Position numbers and translations under genes: made by a program
The notes under the pieces: model-generated
Seen by the model: the letters and a program-made list of their open reading frames with translations, nothing else
Told to the model about the DNA's origin: nothing
The model's database searches: none
From: Gymnogyps californianus
Lineage: Eukaryota; Chordata; Aves; Accipitriformes; Cathartidae
Length of the DNA: 64,000 bases
Direction of reading: 5' to 3'
Assembly (NCBI RefSeq): GCF_018139145.2
Contig: NC_059478.1
Location: 8,122,001 to 8,186,000 of the forward strand
In this document: positions 39,133 through 53,199 of the stretch, piece after piece
Layout: each line of letters begins with the position of its first letter
Numbering within the stretch: the first letter of the stretch is position 1

Positions 39133-42100
39133 ATTGGAACATGGTGTTGAGTCAGTGCATTTTCTGCTAAAAGATGGCAAAGCAAATTACAGAAAGTAAA
39201 CTTTGCAGGAGCACTGGTTTCTCTAAATTGCAAGTCAGGCACAGGTCTGTGTCAGAGCCTGGGTCCAGTGGGTGCTAGTGTAGTATGGAGCTACCACACT
39301 GTTGCTGGTCCAAACCCTGTGGTATCTCACACAAACACAGGATGTCCCATTATATTGGGCTGTACTAGAGCTAGACGCTGCAAGGAGCTGAGTTCAGTGC
39401 ATCTACAGAGAAGTATCATGAATCACACAGGCCCAGGAGTGGCATCTCTCTTGACTTAGCAGGACTGTAATGAAAAATGTGGCACAGCTGATGAACCAAG
39501 ATGCTGTTTAGAGAAGACGATACCTAAGAACAGGAACTGGTGCACAACAGGGTCCTCCTAGCACACTTACAGTAACTTGCAGGTTGTCTGAATCTCTCTG
39601 GTGCATGCATGCTGCCTTAACTGCATCTTCCCGTCTGCTTGAATGCTGCTGAGCTTACGGCAGTAAGTTAGCAAGCCAGCTAAACCATGAAGAGGAGTCT
39701 TCAACAAGGCCTGACCCCATTAATCAGCAAAGCAAAGCTCCCCCCGCCTCCTCTGCTGAACTGTTTCATAGCCAGAGATATAGCACATTGTGTTGGTAAT
39801 GGTAGTAGATGTGCAGGGTGTTTGAGCTGTAGTGGGAGGGTAATAGAAAGAGGGTGCCCTAGATGAGGAGGTGACCGCAGCTCTGCTCCAAAATGGCACC
39901 CAAGGAAACAAACTGCTCAGTGAGAGGCACAAGCAGAAGGAATCGTGCAGCTGGAGGTGAGAAATAGAAACTGGTGGTTGAAGTCACCCAGAATTGAGAC
40001 TCAATCTGAGAAGAGCTTGCTTATGAAAACAGGAATGCAATTAAAGCTCTTGTTAGAAAGGTGAATGTTTTACCATGTAAAGATCCTGAGAGATTTCCCA
40101 TAAAACCTCTTGCCTTGGGGTTTTGTCTCTCTTAATTCCTTGGTGCTACTTCTGTCCTAAATGATGTGAGACAATACTGTCCCTTGGAGAGGAGGTAATG
40201 CTAGCAATAAAACCCAGCTTCTGATCCTACCCTGACAGATGCAAAACAAACCAGTGGATACTGCAAGCATCATTACAAGAGTCTCTTTAGTTCAACAGCT
40301 CTTCTGCAAAGGAAGTGACATTTTCCTATGGTGATTTCCTCCTGCCATTGAGTTCATCATCCTCTGCTGTCTCCTTTAAAGAAGAGGGGAAAAAAAAAAA
40401 GCCATACTAAGCAAATTAGCCAAATCTTTGTAGCATATCCAGGATGGACTCCAGATAGGTGCTACTCAGCTTGCTGAGGTTTTTCTGCAGTGTTTTCTTA
40501 TGTCACTCATTTTGGGTAAGTCAAGCACTTGTGAGAACCTTAAAATAGAAATTTCAAGATTGTGTTTGTGTTCTTGCCATATAGATAGGTGTCCTACACT
40601 TCCACTGGCAGATTTGATTTGGAAGTGCAGAGACTTTGCATGCCTATAGATCACATTTTGGGTCTGAGTCTTCTGGGACACAGGCCTGAGCGATGTTCAG
40701 ATCTACCTCTCAGGCAGGGCCTGGCCCATTTCCTTTCATTGTGTTGTGCAATGATGCATTTAACTTCCAATATCAAAGACTGGCGGTGCTGTGCAGCTAT
40801 CTGAGAAAGGTCACCGAAAGCCAGAGGAGTTTCACAAAAAACATAGATGAAAAGTTGACTCAGATTCACTGAAACGAACAAAAGTCTTCTCTTTTTCTTT
40901 TAGAATGATCTGTTTTTTGTGAAACTTGCTGGTTTTGCTGTGACCTTTATCTTTTACTCAGTCGCAAGAGACTTTGTTTTTGCAGGCACGTGGGGAAGGA
41001 CTTTAATACAGACAGAGTTCACATCCTGTGCTCGATGCTGCAGGATGGATTGAGATTTCCTGTGGCAGTCCTGTCACCAATGGCTCCCCTTGCCAGCCTC
41101 TGCTGTTACCAGTGCCACTGAGTTGGGAGGCTTACAGCTGGCAGTGATGGGTGACGCTTCAATCCAGCATCTGACTCTGGTAGCCTGGCAATATTCCTGC
41201 GTGCCTGGGTTGCCTTGGGCTGTGCAAAGCCATGTGTGCTCTGGGGGTCGTATCCAGAATCCTTCCCTTCATCCATGCAGAGTGGTGGGGAGGCACCTCT
41301 TCTGTGATTTGATGCCGTCAGCCCGAAGTTTTTCTTGCCCACCACTGACCAATAAAGATCCCAGAAGATAAAAAAAGAGCTGTGGCCTCTGTGTCTGAGG
41401 CTGTTCATCAGCCTGGCCTGAATTTAGAGGATTTTGCTGGCATCTCTGGCATCCAGCTACAGTGCCAGGCAGACATGCTGTTAGTGTGGCTCCTGCATCC
41501 TCTTCTTGTAGCACAGTTTATCTCTTCTGCATGTAACCAACTAGGTAAAATAGATGCTCAATATCTGATGAGGTGTCAAGAACGTGCCAGTGTAGAATAG
41601 AGAGCAATATGAGGTTGTGATGCCCTAGATATTTTTGGGGCGGGGTGATATTTGAGGTAAGAGGTCACAGTCTCAGGTGACTTTAGGGTGCTATTAATAG
41701 CCTGTCAAGCATAATGTCTTGCTTTGAAACCAGCAGCTACTGGCTGTGGCAGCTGATGGCCTCTATGTGGGTTGGTGGTTCCCACAGACACCACTGAAAC
41801 CGGTGCTTTTGCCTTGCCGCTGCCATCTCGAGAGAGAGGTTGGGGAGCACGGTGGAGCCCCAGTGACACTGTGCTGCAGATAGGAGGGAATGATCTATTT
41901 AGCTGGATTGTCTTCCTAACACACCTGCTTTCCCTTTGAGAAATCACGTATATATGTGAGTCATACGTGACTAAGTGTGTAACAAAGAAAGACGCTTTCT
42001 CAGGGTAGAGTGCCCTGGCCATCAGAGAAAAAAATGTCCCAGTGCTGCAGGGTAGGCAATGGTAGGGGGCCTTGGTTGTGCCCAGACAGTGTGATTTCTA

Positions 42101-43699
42101 AAGAAAAGTGAATTTAAGTGCTGGTTGCAGAGCAGGCTGTCCATGGTCTTATTTCTTGCTACGAAGTGATTGAGAGGCCTCTCATTTTAGTGTTTTGAGG
42201 GCTGGTGATGACTGGGGATGAGCGAGTTCCCCAGCTGCAGCTATCCTAGCCCGGGAGGCTTGTGCTTGTGGGGCTGGCTTGCTCTTTGACTGCAGCGGTA
42301 GCCTAGAGCTTTGAAACGCTATTATGGCTCCAAGCCCAAGCGGTCTGTGTGTGCTATAACCATTCCCATCTCTCTAGGGAAACCATGCCTTGGGCCCCCT
42401 CCAATGAGAAGTGGATGGGAGTCGCTGTGGTTGCCATAGCCATGTAAAAGGAAGGGAGCTTGTCTAAGGCATGTGGTTCACTTTACCATCAACAGAGATG
42501 CAAAATACCTCAGGGATGGTCCCAGCATCACCAGCTTGAGCATAGCCTAATCAATCTGCATGCTGTGACTGGGTGGATCAAGTCTAAATGCATGTGAACA
42601 TCCATCTTTGTTTTCTGTGGCTTTGAAACCAGTGGGAAGCTGGGAGAAGGCTGATCTTGATGAAAATGTGAGTTTGGGAGCCTCTGGTAGCATTTTCAGA
42701 AGCCTATAAAGAAAGTCCAGCCTAAATTCCCAAGTAAATCCAAAGAAGTATCTTTAAAGATATGCCTTCTGTCTCATTTGCAGTTACAGGAACAGCAGCT
42801 CGGCTCCTACATTACATCATTTTGAAGGTCGATGGGGCCTGAGTCCTGGGTATCTGAATGCTTATTCAGAGGTTTCCCTAGCTCCATATTGTCTGTCATG
42901 TCTTTGTCATCTGTCGAGGCAGATGGCATGTTCTTGGGGCACGTTCATTCTCAGGGCACGTTTTTATTGTAAGAATACAACACTAGCCCTTTCAGTGAGT
43001 TGACTAGCTGATCAGATAAGGTGGTGCAATTTCTGTGGGTTGAAACAGGGACCGTGTGTATGTAAACAAAGAAGAAAGTTGCCTGGATTTAATTAAAGCT
43101 GTGATTAAAAGCTTTGTCCATCAAGCTGGGGTAGAACCTGCAGAGGAACCCTCAGGACTTGGGTATGCAGTTGGTTTAAGGTGCCTTTAGGTGAAGTGAC
43201 TGCATTTGCTGAGCAGCAGGAAGTGTATGTGTGTCTGGCCCTCCTTGATCATGGGTGAACTGCATCTGAGTGCAGGCCAGTCATGCGCTCTCCCCACTGA
43301 TGTATAAACATGCTTGTGCCTCTGATAATTCGCAAATACTTATAGAGGTTTGCCTGTCAAGCAGTAACTCTTTAAGTCTGCTATGAGTTGGTTTCAGCCC
43401 ATTAGGAATCAGTTAGAGCTGACTGGAAATAAGCAATTCCTTAAAGGAGAATAAGCATCTAGAGCATTTGCGCCTATGCAGCTTAAGGAGTTGCAGTTCA
43501 CAACTTAAATCTCACCAGCATAACTTGCTCTGCCCCTTCACCCAGCTGGACATCATTCAGTCTGTAACTCTACAGGAAATGACTCCCTGTTAGAAAAGAT
43601 GGGGATTGCTAAAAGGTGCACCAGGAGTTGCTCTATTGGGGGAGACAACCAGCAATACCAAAATCAGAGCTATTGGGATGGCTGGAGGTGAGGAGTACT

Positions 43700-44340
43700 C
43701 CTTAGGGCTCAACCTTATCTACTATTTTCATTAATTCCCCTGGATCGAAAACCTGGTGCTGGTTAACAAAATGTGCTATGGTTAGAAGTTAGGAAGCAAC
43801 TTCAGCATGGGGAAGGGCCAGAATATTATACCAGGAATGCTGAGACCAGAGTAGTAGAAATGGGCTGAAACTCAGCAGTACAGTGTGCAAGGGTGCTCAG
43901 TGACTAATAACAAAAACCTATTCTTAAGCAGGGGCCTCATCAGTTAGAAAATACTGAGAAGGAGAAAGATGTCAGTGTACTGGCTGATCAGGATGACTAT
44001 GAACCATCAATATGATGTTCTTGTGAAAAAGGCAAACTTAGTGTGAGGATCCATCAGGTTAGTCGTGATGGGCCCTAGTCCTGCATGGTGCAGTTGTGAA
44101 GAATGACGATGTAGATGTCCAATGATGCTGAGTGTTTATTACACAAGATCGTGTTGAAAGGAAGCCTACAAGAAGGCTAAGCAAGATGAAAGGATTGAAT
44201 ATTTGGAAGTGACAGGAGCCTAAACTGAAGGATAGTGCTGTCAGAAGAAGAAAACCGTGAGAAATGGTGATGAACATATCTGAACTGCAAATTAGAAGAT
44301 TTTCTAACCATCAAGGTCTAGGATATCCTCCTCCTAGAAA
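43700..44340 (+). mobile_element. Decayed CR1-type LINE fragment
   Basis: Contains degenerate forms of the conserved CR1 region after the reverse transcriptase motifs: CTCAACCTTATCTACTATTT...TTAATT near 43708, GAGAAGGAGAAAGATGTCAG near 43966, CTGGCTGATCAGGATGACTA near 43980, GTGAAAAAGGCAAACTTAG near 44023, and AATTAGAAGATTTTCTAACC near 44290. It is an old copy with many indels. No reading frame survives, and the ends are approximate. Confidence 0.75.
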
Positions 44341-47300
44341 TGGAAGTGTCAAGAAATCTATCCTTTTCCCTAAAATGACATGCTACAGGGGACTAAATGA
44401 CAGGCCCATAATAGCACAGGATTGGCTTTGATGGTCCATAAGCATTCATCTAGTTCAGTGCTCCCAGACAAGCTGCTGGTTAAACTGCTGCAAGTTTTGC
44501 AGATAGTTTGTGAGCACAAAGTTAATCAGTGAAAGCCAGTTTGCTGAAAACGTACGGAAGAAGGCATTTGTAACTGGTTTAACTACAGAATTTTGCAGAG
44601 ATTTAAACTAAGCTTTTCCAAGCTGTGTATTCATAAGCCTCAAGATTGCTGAGGCAAGATAAGCCAAGATAGATCAAGGGAACACTGATTTTTAGGAAAG
44701 CAGACCTGCACACATTCACACTGATTTAAGTACACTATTTGAAAGCTTGTTACTAGATGACAGAGCTGTGATTTCCCTATGTTGGTAAGGGCTATGATGA
44801 AGGAAGCGAGGGATGCTCAAAGAATTCTTGCCCAGGTGGGGTAATTAAAAACTAGAGAGAGATTTGGAAAGCAAAGGTGGTGCTTGATCATCCATGTACG
44901 CTTGGAGTGGTGTGTAGCTGCTGCAACATTTCTCTGAACTGATGTTCCTGCAGCCATACTCCAAGACAAAGCCTGTGTCCTTGTCATCATAATTGCTCTT
45001 ATACGAAGTAGATGTGCACTGATTTGCCAGTACAAACTTAAGATACTTTTTGCTTGTATTGCTAACTCCCATTCAATAGTGGTTTCACTTCTGTATTTTA
45101 ACAGTGGTGTAATTTATATAGGAAGAGTCATATCTGCTGGAGGAAAAAAACTTTTTTTTCCTTAGAGTCAAAAGGGGCTTGGGTTTTGTTTGGGTCAGCT
45201 TGGCAGGATGAAAAAGTCAGCAGGCAGGTCTAGAAAAAATAAATTTAACAACACAGCCGTGTGACGCATGCTGTGCTGTGGTACCATGCAGCGCCTGGGG
45301 ATGTCGCTTCCTCCCGCTGCTGTGCTGCAGCAGGCTGAGCTGAGCAGGGCGCCATGGGGGACAAAGGCGGCGCAGCAAACCCACCTGCAGCTGCAGCACC
45401 TGCTCTGCTCACCTACACATCAAATCCAGGGGTTTGCTCGCTCTCACCTAAAATCCTGGGTGCCTCCATGGTCTGCTTCCCTAAATTGTGAGCAGAAGGG
45501 GGGCTGTATTGGGTCAGAGGGTGGCCTGAAGCAGATGACTGTGGCAGAGCGTAAGAATGGAGTGAGCATGTGGTAGATCTCTGCAGCTCCCTATGTGATC
45601 CACTTCGTATACCACTTTGCAGCTTTTACCTTAGGCTTTGAACCTTTGTTACGTTCCATGCTGGCCCAGCCTCAACCAAGCTAAGCACGCTCCTATTAAG
45701 GGAGTATGTCTTCTTACCTATTTAGTACCTCCTATAGTACTGATCTGAGGGGGTGTCTAGTTTTTAGAGCTCAGGAGATGGTCCAGGAGCCTGCTCTGTT
45801 TGTGCAGCACCTAAAACTTCTCCTGATGGTTGGGGGGGTTCAGAATGAGAGACCCGAGTGCTTTTCCAGCAAACCAGGTACAAGCAGTGCAGCGTCAGAT
45901 CACTGCTGCTTCCTGCAGCAACATCAGGAGACCTCACGGGGAGGAGCATCTGGTTCCCATCAGCACTCTGTCACCTAACTTCTGCCAGGAGCCCATCTAC
46001 TGCATCTGATCCCACAAATGGATACCAAAGGCTTAAAGTCATCTCCACCAAGGCTCCTGATGTTGCTGAACGTGTTGCAGCTCAGATGGAATTAGAAACA
46101 GTGGGAATTTTCTATTAAACATCTGTAGTAATGTGGAGAGAAGCACTGTTCAGTCCTGCTTGTGGATATTAAGATTGCAACCCAAAGTACTTGTTTCAAA
46201 GTATTAGCTTATGTCTAGCAGGCTGTCCCTTAGCAAATCCAGCATTTCTTTTGATCATCAACTTTCCCTGTGTTTCCTGCTTGTTCTGAGAATTGCTCCG
46301 AACTCCCTGGTAGCAGCTCATTCTCATATTGCTGCTTTGTGCTGAGTTTATTTTCCATGGGTGCCTTTTCCAGCCCCATGTGGTTCCACTGTGTCCACTC
46401 GCTAGAAAAACAGTACAGAGCTCAGATCAGAGAGCCAGGGGGTCCTGATCAAGCAGCACTGATGTCCCTACCTTTCTGTTTGCTGGCCGTGGTTTGGGCT
46501 GCAAAAGGCAGCTGGGGCAGCTCAAAAAGCTGGGAGCTCCTGGCAGCTCCCCAGGGCTGATTTGCTTGGTTTGCTTCCTCCCACACTTGTGTACCATCCA
46601 GGCAAAACAAGGGGGAAGCTGCTGGAGCAGGCTGGGAGCGGTTTATCTATGTCCTTTCTTTTAATTGAAGTGCAAAGCAGTGGCTATCTAGACCTGGCTA
46701 TTTTTTGTGTTAAAGTGGTACTATTGTTTGAAGAGGCTGGAAACTACTGTTCTGAACATCGCTGGAAGGAAATGAGCTGGTTTTGTGTTTTAGTAACAGG
46801 GGATATTTCTTGTCTGGAGCCATACAGGCATATGTCAGCGGCTCAGTGGTGGATAGGTCACACTGAAATATCTTTTAAACAGAAATCCCCATTTGGAGAA
46901 GTTAAACTTTGTGGGCTTTATTCTTTTCCCACTTGCATCCTCCTTTCCGAGATGTAACTTGGCTTAGTTTATTGGAGTTATTCTAACCCACCTCAACGTG
47001 AGTAAAATCGGGAGGAGCTCTTGTGTTTTTAAATGCAGCTCTGCGTGTGTAGCAACTGTCAAATATCAACCTTACTCCTAAAACCACTGGTTTTAAAAGA
47101 ACCACTGGAAAGTTTAGGATTTCACTTTGACTCATGCTACTTTTCTTTTTATGGGAACATCACTAAGACTCTCCTTTCTTGATACAGTTTTGAGCCAACA
47201 GGAGCTGGGATAGCCCCTTTGATGGAGTGGTGTGTTTGAATTTCATAGGAACTTAAACAGACTCCAAGATGAGATAGATAGTGAGATAGTGTGTGTGTTT

Positions 47301-50127
47301 GTCTCAGGAGAATGTTTATAAGCCAAAGTAAATGTTAGACCTTGTGTCTTCCCCATCCAGGTACTAAAATGATCCAGACACCTGACTTACAATAGAAAGA
47401 CTGGCTTTGCAGTAAGAATTTGTATGTTGTTGAAGTTTTGTCTGAAAACTGAGCGCAGGAAATTCTTTGGGTCAGAAAAGGTTGATTTTTCTACAGTAAA
47501 GTCTAAGCAGGTTAGACTTCCTTTAGCAAAAGAGTATGCATTGTTCAGGGTTTCACTTATTTAGTAAAGCAGAGGGTATTTTTATTGCTGCCAGTCAAAC
47601 AGCAACAAATTACAGATAAATTGGCAATGCAACATGATAAACTCATCATGGTATGAAACCAAGGCTCTGCTCAAACAGCACCACTAACTTATTCCTTGTG
47701 ACTTGGTATTAATGATGTGGTCTAGCTTATTAGAGATAAAGAAATTGAAGTGGGTATGATTTTAATATTAAACCAAGAAACATACTGAAACTTAGACTTT
47801 ATCAGAAGATAATTAAAGTCATCTTCATTTACTGTAAGCCTTCTATGTTTTCTCTTCTGACAAAGAGAAAGACTACTTGGACTACCAGCACTTGCTTATG
47901 TACATGGAAGGTAGATGGGTATTTATCTGGAAATGGTAACTGCCAACTTCAGCTGGGTAATTCTGATTAAGGAGGTAGTTTGGGCCAGCAATACCGAGGG
48001 TTTTGACAGATGAGTCTGTGACTAACTGCAGCACTTTCTGGGGTTGCAACCACAACCTCTCACAGCTCTCTTAGCTTGAACTGCCACTGGAAGTCATTTT
48101 AACCTATATCCTGTGCTGAGAAGTGTAGCCCTGAGCTCAGGTGCTTCTTTGTGTCTGCTCCTGGGAGAAGAGCAACTCCTTCATCTGCCCCAACGTCTCA
48201 CTCTGTGCACGAGAGCTGGCCCTTGCTACCTGTGGTTGGGTGAACTCTGCAGGGCTGCTAATCTTCTGCATCATACAAAGAGGCTGCAATGCTCACAGGA
48301 GAGAAAGCTGGCTTGGGAGCTTGGCAAATCCAACACAAATCTAATACCCTTTCCGTGCCTCAACTTCCTAAGAGACAGGGACAGTAAAGCTCACCTTCCC
48401 ATTAACAGTTATATGAGGGTGAATTTGGAGAAAAATAACGAATGAGAAATGTCTGTAGGTTCTACATGTGACACTTCATGCAAATCAATGCATTGCTGCT
48501 TTGCAATGGGTTTTGTGTCACCCTCTGCTTGGAAACTTTTTGCCTAAATTGACAGCCCTGGTAGACAGAGCTGTCTGTTTCTCCCTGAGGAAACTACAGG
48601 ATGAGGCTCCATCACCCCTTTCCTTGCCAGCATGCAAGCCTGACTGAGGGGGAGTTTGCCACAGCATTTAGCAAGGCTGGCACTTAGCACAGGCTAAGTA
48701 AGGACATACTTGGGTGATAGACCAGTGTGGTAGAAAAGTTGTGCTCTCAAACAGCACTGTCCCCAAGTGTCTTGGTGTGAGGACCCCAGGGGCATGGCTG
48801 TTACTGTACCCGGAGAAAGGCTGTGCAAGAAGGGCAGGGAAGGCAGGAGAGTCCGGTTGCTTGCCATGCTCCCTGTCTCTTCCTCTGCACCAGCTCAAGA
48901 CTGGCTGTGCTGTGCTGTCTGGCAGGGCTGGGAGCTGGTGCTTGGATGTGACAACAGGGTAGGGTGACACAGCCAGGTAGTCTGTGATGGTCCCTGGGCA
49001 CAACGAGCTCATTTGGTGTTCATCTCTGGCAGGTTTTTCCATCATTACTCAGCCTGCAGACGAGGCGCAAGGGCAGTTTGATCCCTGTGTACTGTGCAGG
49101 CTCTTGGTTTCCCAACCATGGCCAGCAGCAAAAGGCACCACAGTGGATGGGTCACGCGGGCGATGGATGGGTGGCATCTTCCCACATGTCTGTGCCTGGA
49201 ACAGAGGTACTTAGCTGAAGTGAAGCAGCTCGTGGCACATGGGAGTCAGACTTTGTCTCCATGCAAAGATACTGAAATGGTCATGGAGCTGCCAGTGTCT
49301 GAGCCGTGCTATCCCTGAGAAGGGGGCTTGTGCCTGAGAAAAGACATCCATACTGCCCAGGCCTGCTCTGGGCAGTGCTGACACAGGGAAGCTCTCACTG
49401 GCTTAAGGGCACAGTCAGCTTCCTCTACACTCACCAGTCTTGCAGCTGGGATGCCCCTGTCCTTAGAGGACAGCTCCCACTAGACCAGAGAACATACTTA
49501 GGAAATCCAAAAACGATGATAAGCCTTAGCACACAGCCTGGACTCCTGTCCAAACCAGATGCGGAGATTGCGTATGCTTATTTTGAATTAGTCATTCCAG
49601 AGTGTGCACTGGTATTTGTTTTCCTCCCACGAGAACCATGAGTGGTTGTAACAGATTTAATCTGTCTCTTGGGCTTTGGCTACAGGAATAACTGCTGACA
49701 GAGCCAGCTTGCCCAGCTCTTTGTGGTCCCATTCACAGCGTCACTGGCACCTCTTCTTCCAGTGTGGTTCAAAGCTCCCTGAGTGGTGACACTGGAGCAC
49801 TGGCAATGGGATCCAGTGCTCCCTTTGTGGCACTCGGAACAGAGCACTGGAAGAAGGTGTCATCTGGTGCTAGGAAGAAATTACTCTGGAGATGTGCCTG
49901 GGCTGCAGTCGACCTGGGCTTGCAATGGGTAAGATATGCAGACTGACATTCAAACTGATGGTGGCAAAGCAGCAAACAGAAAATAGCCTGTGGCAGTTGT
50001 GCAAGGGGAAGAGGATCTAGTGTCTCTCCGCATGCATCTGAAGGCCTTTATTTGACTTCATGCCCAAGAAATACATGATTTTCAATCCCTGCTAGTTAAT
50101 TCCTGCAACTTATCAATTATTGGTTAG
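44341..50127. other. Intergenic DNA
   Basis: No gene recognised. A 75-codon minus-strand open frame at 44845-45072 is Cys/Ser-rich but matches no family I know and has no supporting exons. An imperfect palindrome lies at 49748-49859. Confidence 0.55.
49748..49859. repeat. Imperfect 112-bp inverted repeat
   Basis: The outer arms CACCTCTTCTTCCAGTG (49748-49764) and CACTGGAAGAAGGTG (49845-49859) are complementary apart from a 2-base bulge. The inner arms GGAGCACTGG (49794-49803) and CCAGTGCTCC (49813-49822) pair perfectly around a 9-nt loop. The middle pairs only patchily. Confidence 0.7.
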
Positions 50128-50132
50128 CGAGG

Positions 50133-50720
50133 TGTCGTGGTTTAACCCCAGCCAGCAACTAAGCACCACACAGCCGCTCGCTTACTCCTGTCCAGTGGGA
50201 TGGGGGAGAGAATTGGAAAAAAGGTAAAACTCATGGATTGAGATAAAGACAGTTTAATAGGTAAAGCAAAAGCCACACGCACAAGCAAAGCAAAAACAAG
50301 GAATTCATTCACCACTTTCCATGGGCAGGCAGAGGTGTTCAGCCATCTCCAGGAAAGCAGGGCTCCATCACACGTAATGGTTACTTGGGAAGACAAACAC
50401 CATCATTCTGAACATCCCCCCTTCCTTCTTCCCCCAGCTTTATATGCTGAGCATGACATCATATGGTATGGAATATCCCTTTGGTCAGTCGGGGTCAGCT
50501 GTCCCGGCTGTGTCCCCTCCCAACTTCTTGTGCACCCCCAGCCCACTCGCTGGTGGGGTGGGGTGAGCAGCAGAAGAGGCCTTGACTCTGTGTAAGCACT
50601 GCTCAGCAGTAACTAAAACATCTCTGTGTTATCAACACTGTTCCCAGCACAAATCCAAAACATGGCCCCATACTAGCTACTGTGAAGAAAACTAACTCTA
50701 TCCCGGCCAAAACCAGCACA
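50133..50720 (-). mobile_element. Solo LTR C (ERVL-like), variant core, with 5-bp target-site duplication
   Basis: A 588-bp element starting TGTCGTGGTTTAACCCCAGC and ending AACCAGCACA, flanked by CGAGG at 50128-50132 and 50721-50725. It shares both ends with LTRs A and B, but its centre (about 50260-50430) is different sequence. A minus-strand TATAAA lies at 50439-50444, at the same relative place as in LTR A. Confidence 0.93.
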
Positions 50721-50725
50721 CGAGG

Positions 50726-53199
50726 CCATGAAGTGCATGTCACATAGTAGGGAAAGCTTGACTCAGGTTTTCTAGGCTGTGGGATATTTTGTGGGGAAGA
50801 CTTGCTTTCTGAAAGTTGCTCCTGACAGATGCACTACCTGCCTGTGCACCATCTGAGGGATGTGAGACCTGGCAGCTCTGCCTCCAGCTGGGCAGTGAAT
50901 CCAGCTGCTATTTCAATTTATCTGTATTTTAAACTATATTTTTGTCATTTAAAGTTATCTTCAGCTGCTGATTTAGGTCTATGGCAAGATAAGCCAAATG
51001 ACTTTCAAAGTGGACAGTTCCCTTTTGGCTTCTGGTTTATTGCCTTTGTTTAAATATTTATGACTTAGCTTCCTTCTACAAGACATCCAGCTTCCTCTGT
51101 ACAATTGCAATCCTCTTGACTTCTTGTTGACACCAAAAATAACTGTGATAATTATATTGCTCTTCCTCTAGGATTTCCTGACTAATTCCTGAAACAATGC
51201 TGATTGGAACATAATGTCATCTTGAACTGTATGGAAGAGAAAACATGAACGAGTGAAATCTAAAGCATTTCCTCCAGCTTCCCTGTATAGCATCAGGAAA
51301 AGGAATGCTGCTTTTTTTAGGACTCAGATCTTGCATTCACTTCCAATATGCAATTCCCTAGGCAAGGCAAGTTGTTTTGTTGTTGTGTTTTTAATTTGCC
51401 AGTACCCTTCAGATACGTTCTACTGCAACAGTGCTGTGCGGCTTATTAGGACTCTGGAATTGCCGGCTGCTCTCTAGCCTAAACATACGTGAACTCTGCT
51501 ATTTGTCAAACTGGCTACCCTGTGTTACTAATGCTGGTGATGGGGAAATATATATGCCTGGACTCTGGAGCATCACAGAGCTCTGCACCTTGCTGTTCTT
51601 ATCTGCTGGGATTTCTTCCTAGTGCCTCGTACAAGAACTCATTTTCCTCCTATGGCACCTCTGTGCAGAAATCTTTTTCAGCCGCTGTCCTACCTGGGTG
51701 AGGAAACCCCTGGGTCTCCCTGGTTGCCACTTTTCTTTTGCAGCCTAAACAATACAGAGACCTTGGAAGGATGAGCAGCAGGTCTAGAATTTCCATGCAA
51801 AGAAGCAGACCACAACAGGGTTGTGAGCTTTGTCTGATCCCTAGCCACTAGCATATGTAATGAGGGATGCACACTGCTGGTGTCATTCCCCACCTCATGC
51901 CACCAAGCTGGCAGTCTTTGACCACTACAAGTCAGCTGCAAATTTGCTTGGAGCATGCAAGTGAGCCTGTCAGTCTTGTGATGACGGCTACGCAGTCAGT
52001 ACTTATTAGTGTGACTTAGCTGTGAGGAGGAAGCATCACAAGTGAGCCAGACAATAGCTGGTTTTCCAGGAATGGGGATCCCCAGCTGCACAGGAGCCAA
52101 TAATGGATGCTCACAGTTAGCACCACAGTACAAGCAGGAGGACGTACTCACTGCCTAGCATGCTGCTCCCTGTCTTCCTGCAAGTCTTTCTTAATAGCAG
52201 AGGTTCACAAACACCAACAGGGGAGTGACTGGAAAAGTGCATGATGTTGGAGTGCTAAGGGGATCTAGCTGGGACAAGGTTAGACCTTGTTTCTCCTATA
52301 GACATTGTGATGAGTAGGGTATGTCTACTATTTCCATTTTTGAGGGTGGGATTTTCTCCTTCCAGATGTGGCTCAAGAAGCAGTGTACCTGCTGTCAGAC
52401 CACTGGCAACGGAAGATTGAATTCTGTACTTGGGAGATGGTGGCATGTATCTTTGGCCAGCTGTTCCCTGTCATGGTTTTTGGATGCTGGTGAAGACCTC
52501 TGATTCCTGAGCCTGGTTATTAAACTTTGTAGTCCTCATGTGACTAATGTTTTCAGGTGGAGTAACCTCCAGAGGGTGGTGCTTAAAATCCTGGGAGTCT
52601 GGCTAGAAGGAGCACAGGTACCATGCCCCAGTGAACAAAGGAAAGCATTTCCCAGGCATGTCCTTGCAGTTCAGGGAGAGGTGGAAATCTTTTTCAGTTA
52701 GGTCTGCACTGTGGTTAGGATTGTAACTGTGTTTATTCATTAGCTGTTGATGCTAATTACTTTTCTTCAGGCTTTCTGAAAGTATGAATGAAAAGGAATT
52801 TGGAATTAGTGCAATTATGAAGTAATTTAATGAAGATTTTGACTATTTAACATTCTACCACTACTGTTGTTATCTAGTAGCATACCTGTGGGTTTTTTCC
52901 TAGCAAAGCACTTCCCTTGGAAAATGAGTAACAAAAATCCCCAAATATTTGCAAAGTAAAGGCAGTTGCATCAGCCTGCCCATTGACAGACAGGGTGCCA
53001 GAGGATCTCACAAATCTGTGTCACTGGATGAGAATAGGGCAAATGAAATTTGCTACTGCTCACTGCAAAGCAATGTGTGTGGGAAATAAGAGCTTGCTCT
53101 AGGGATGTATGTTCACATTGCAAATAGCTCTTGCCTCTCTGGAAGGCTGTTGGAATCATTGTAGATGGCTGGCTGAAAACCTCACCCCACCTCTTAGTG
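50726..53199. other. Intergenic DNA
   Basis: No gene, RNA or recognisable repeat seen. Confidence 0.55.

Larger units (their letters stand above)
31854..43699. other. Intergenic DNA with a local duplication and a hairpin
   Basis: No protein-coding gene recognised. It holds the 104-bp repeat pair (33130 and 34291) and the hairpin at 39047-39132. Other open frames are short and overlap on both strands. Confidence 0.55.

Noticed and set aside
44845..45072. 75-codon Cys/Ser-rich open frame on the minus strand, possible exon
   Set aside because: It has no recognised family and no partner exons; a cross-species conservation test would be needed to revive it.
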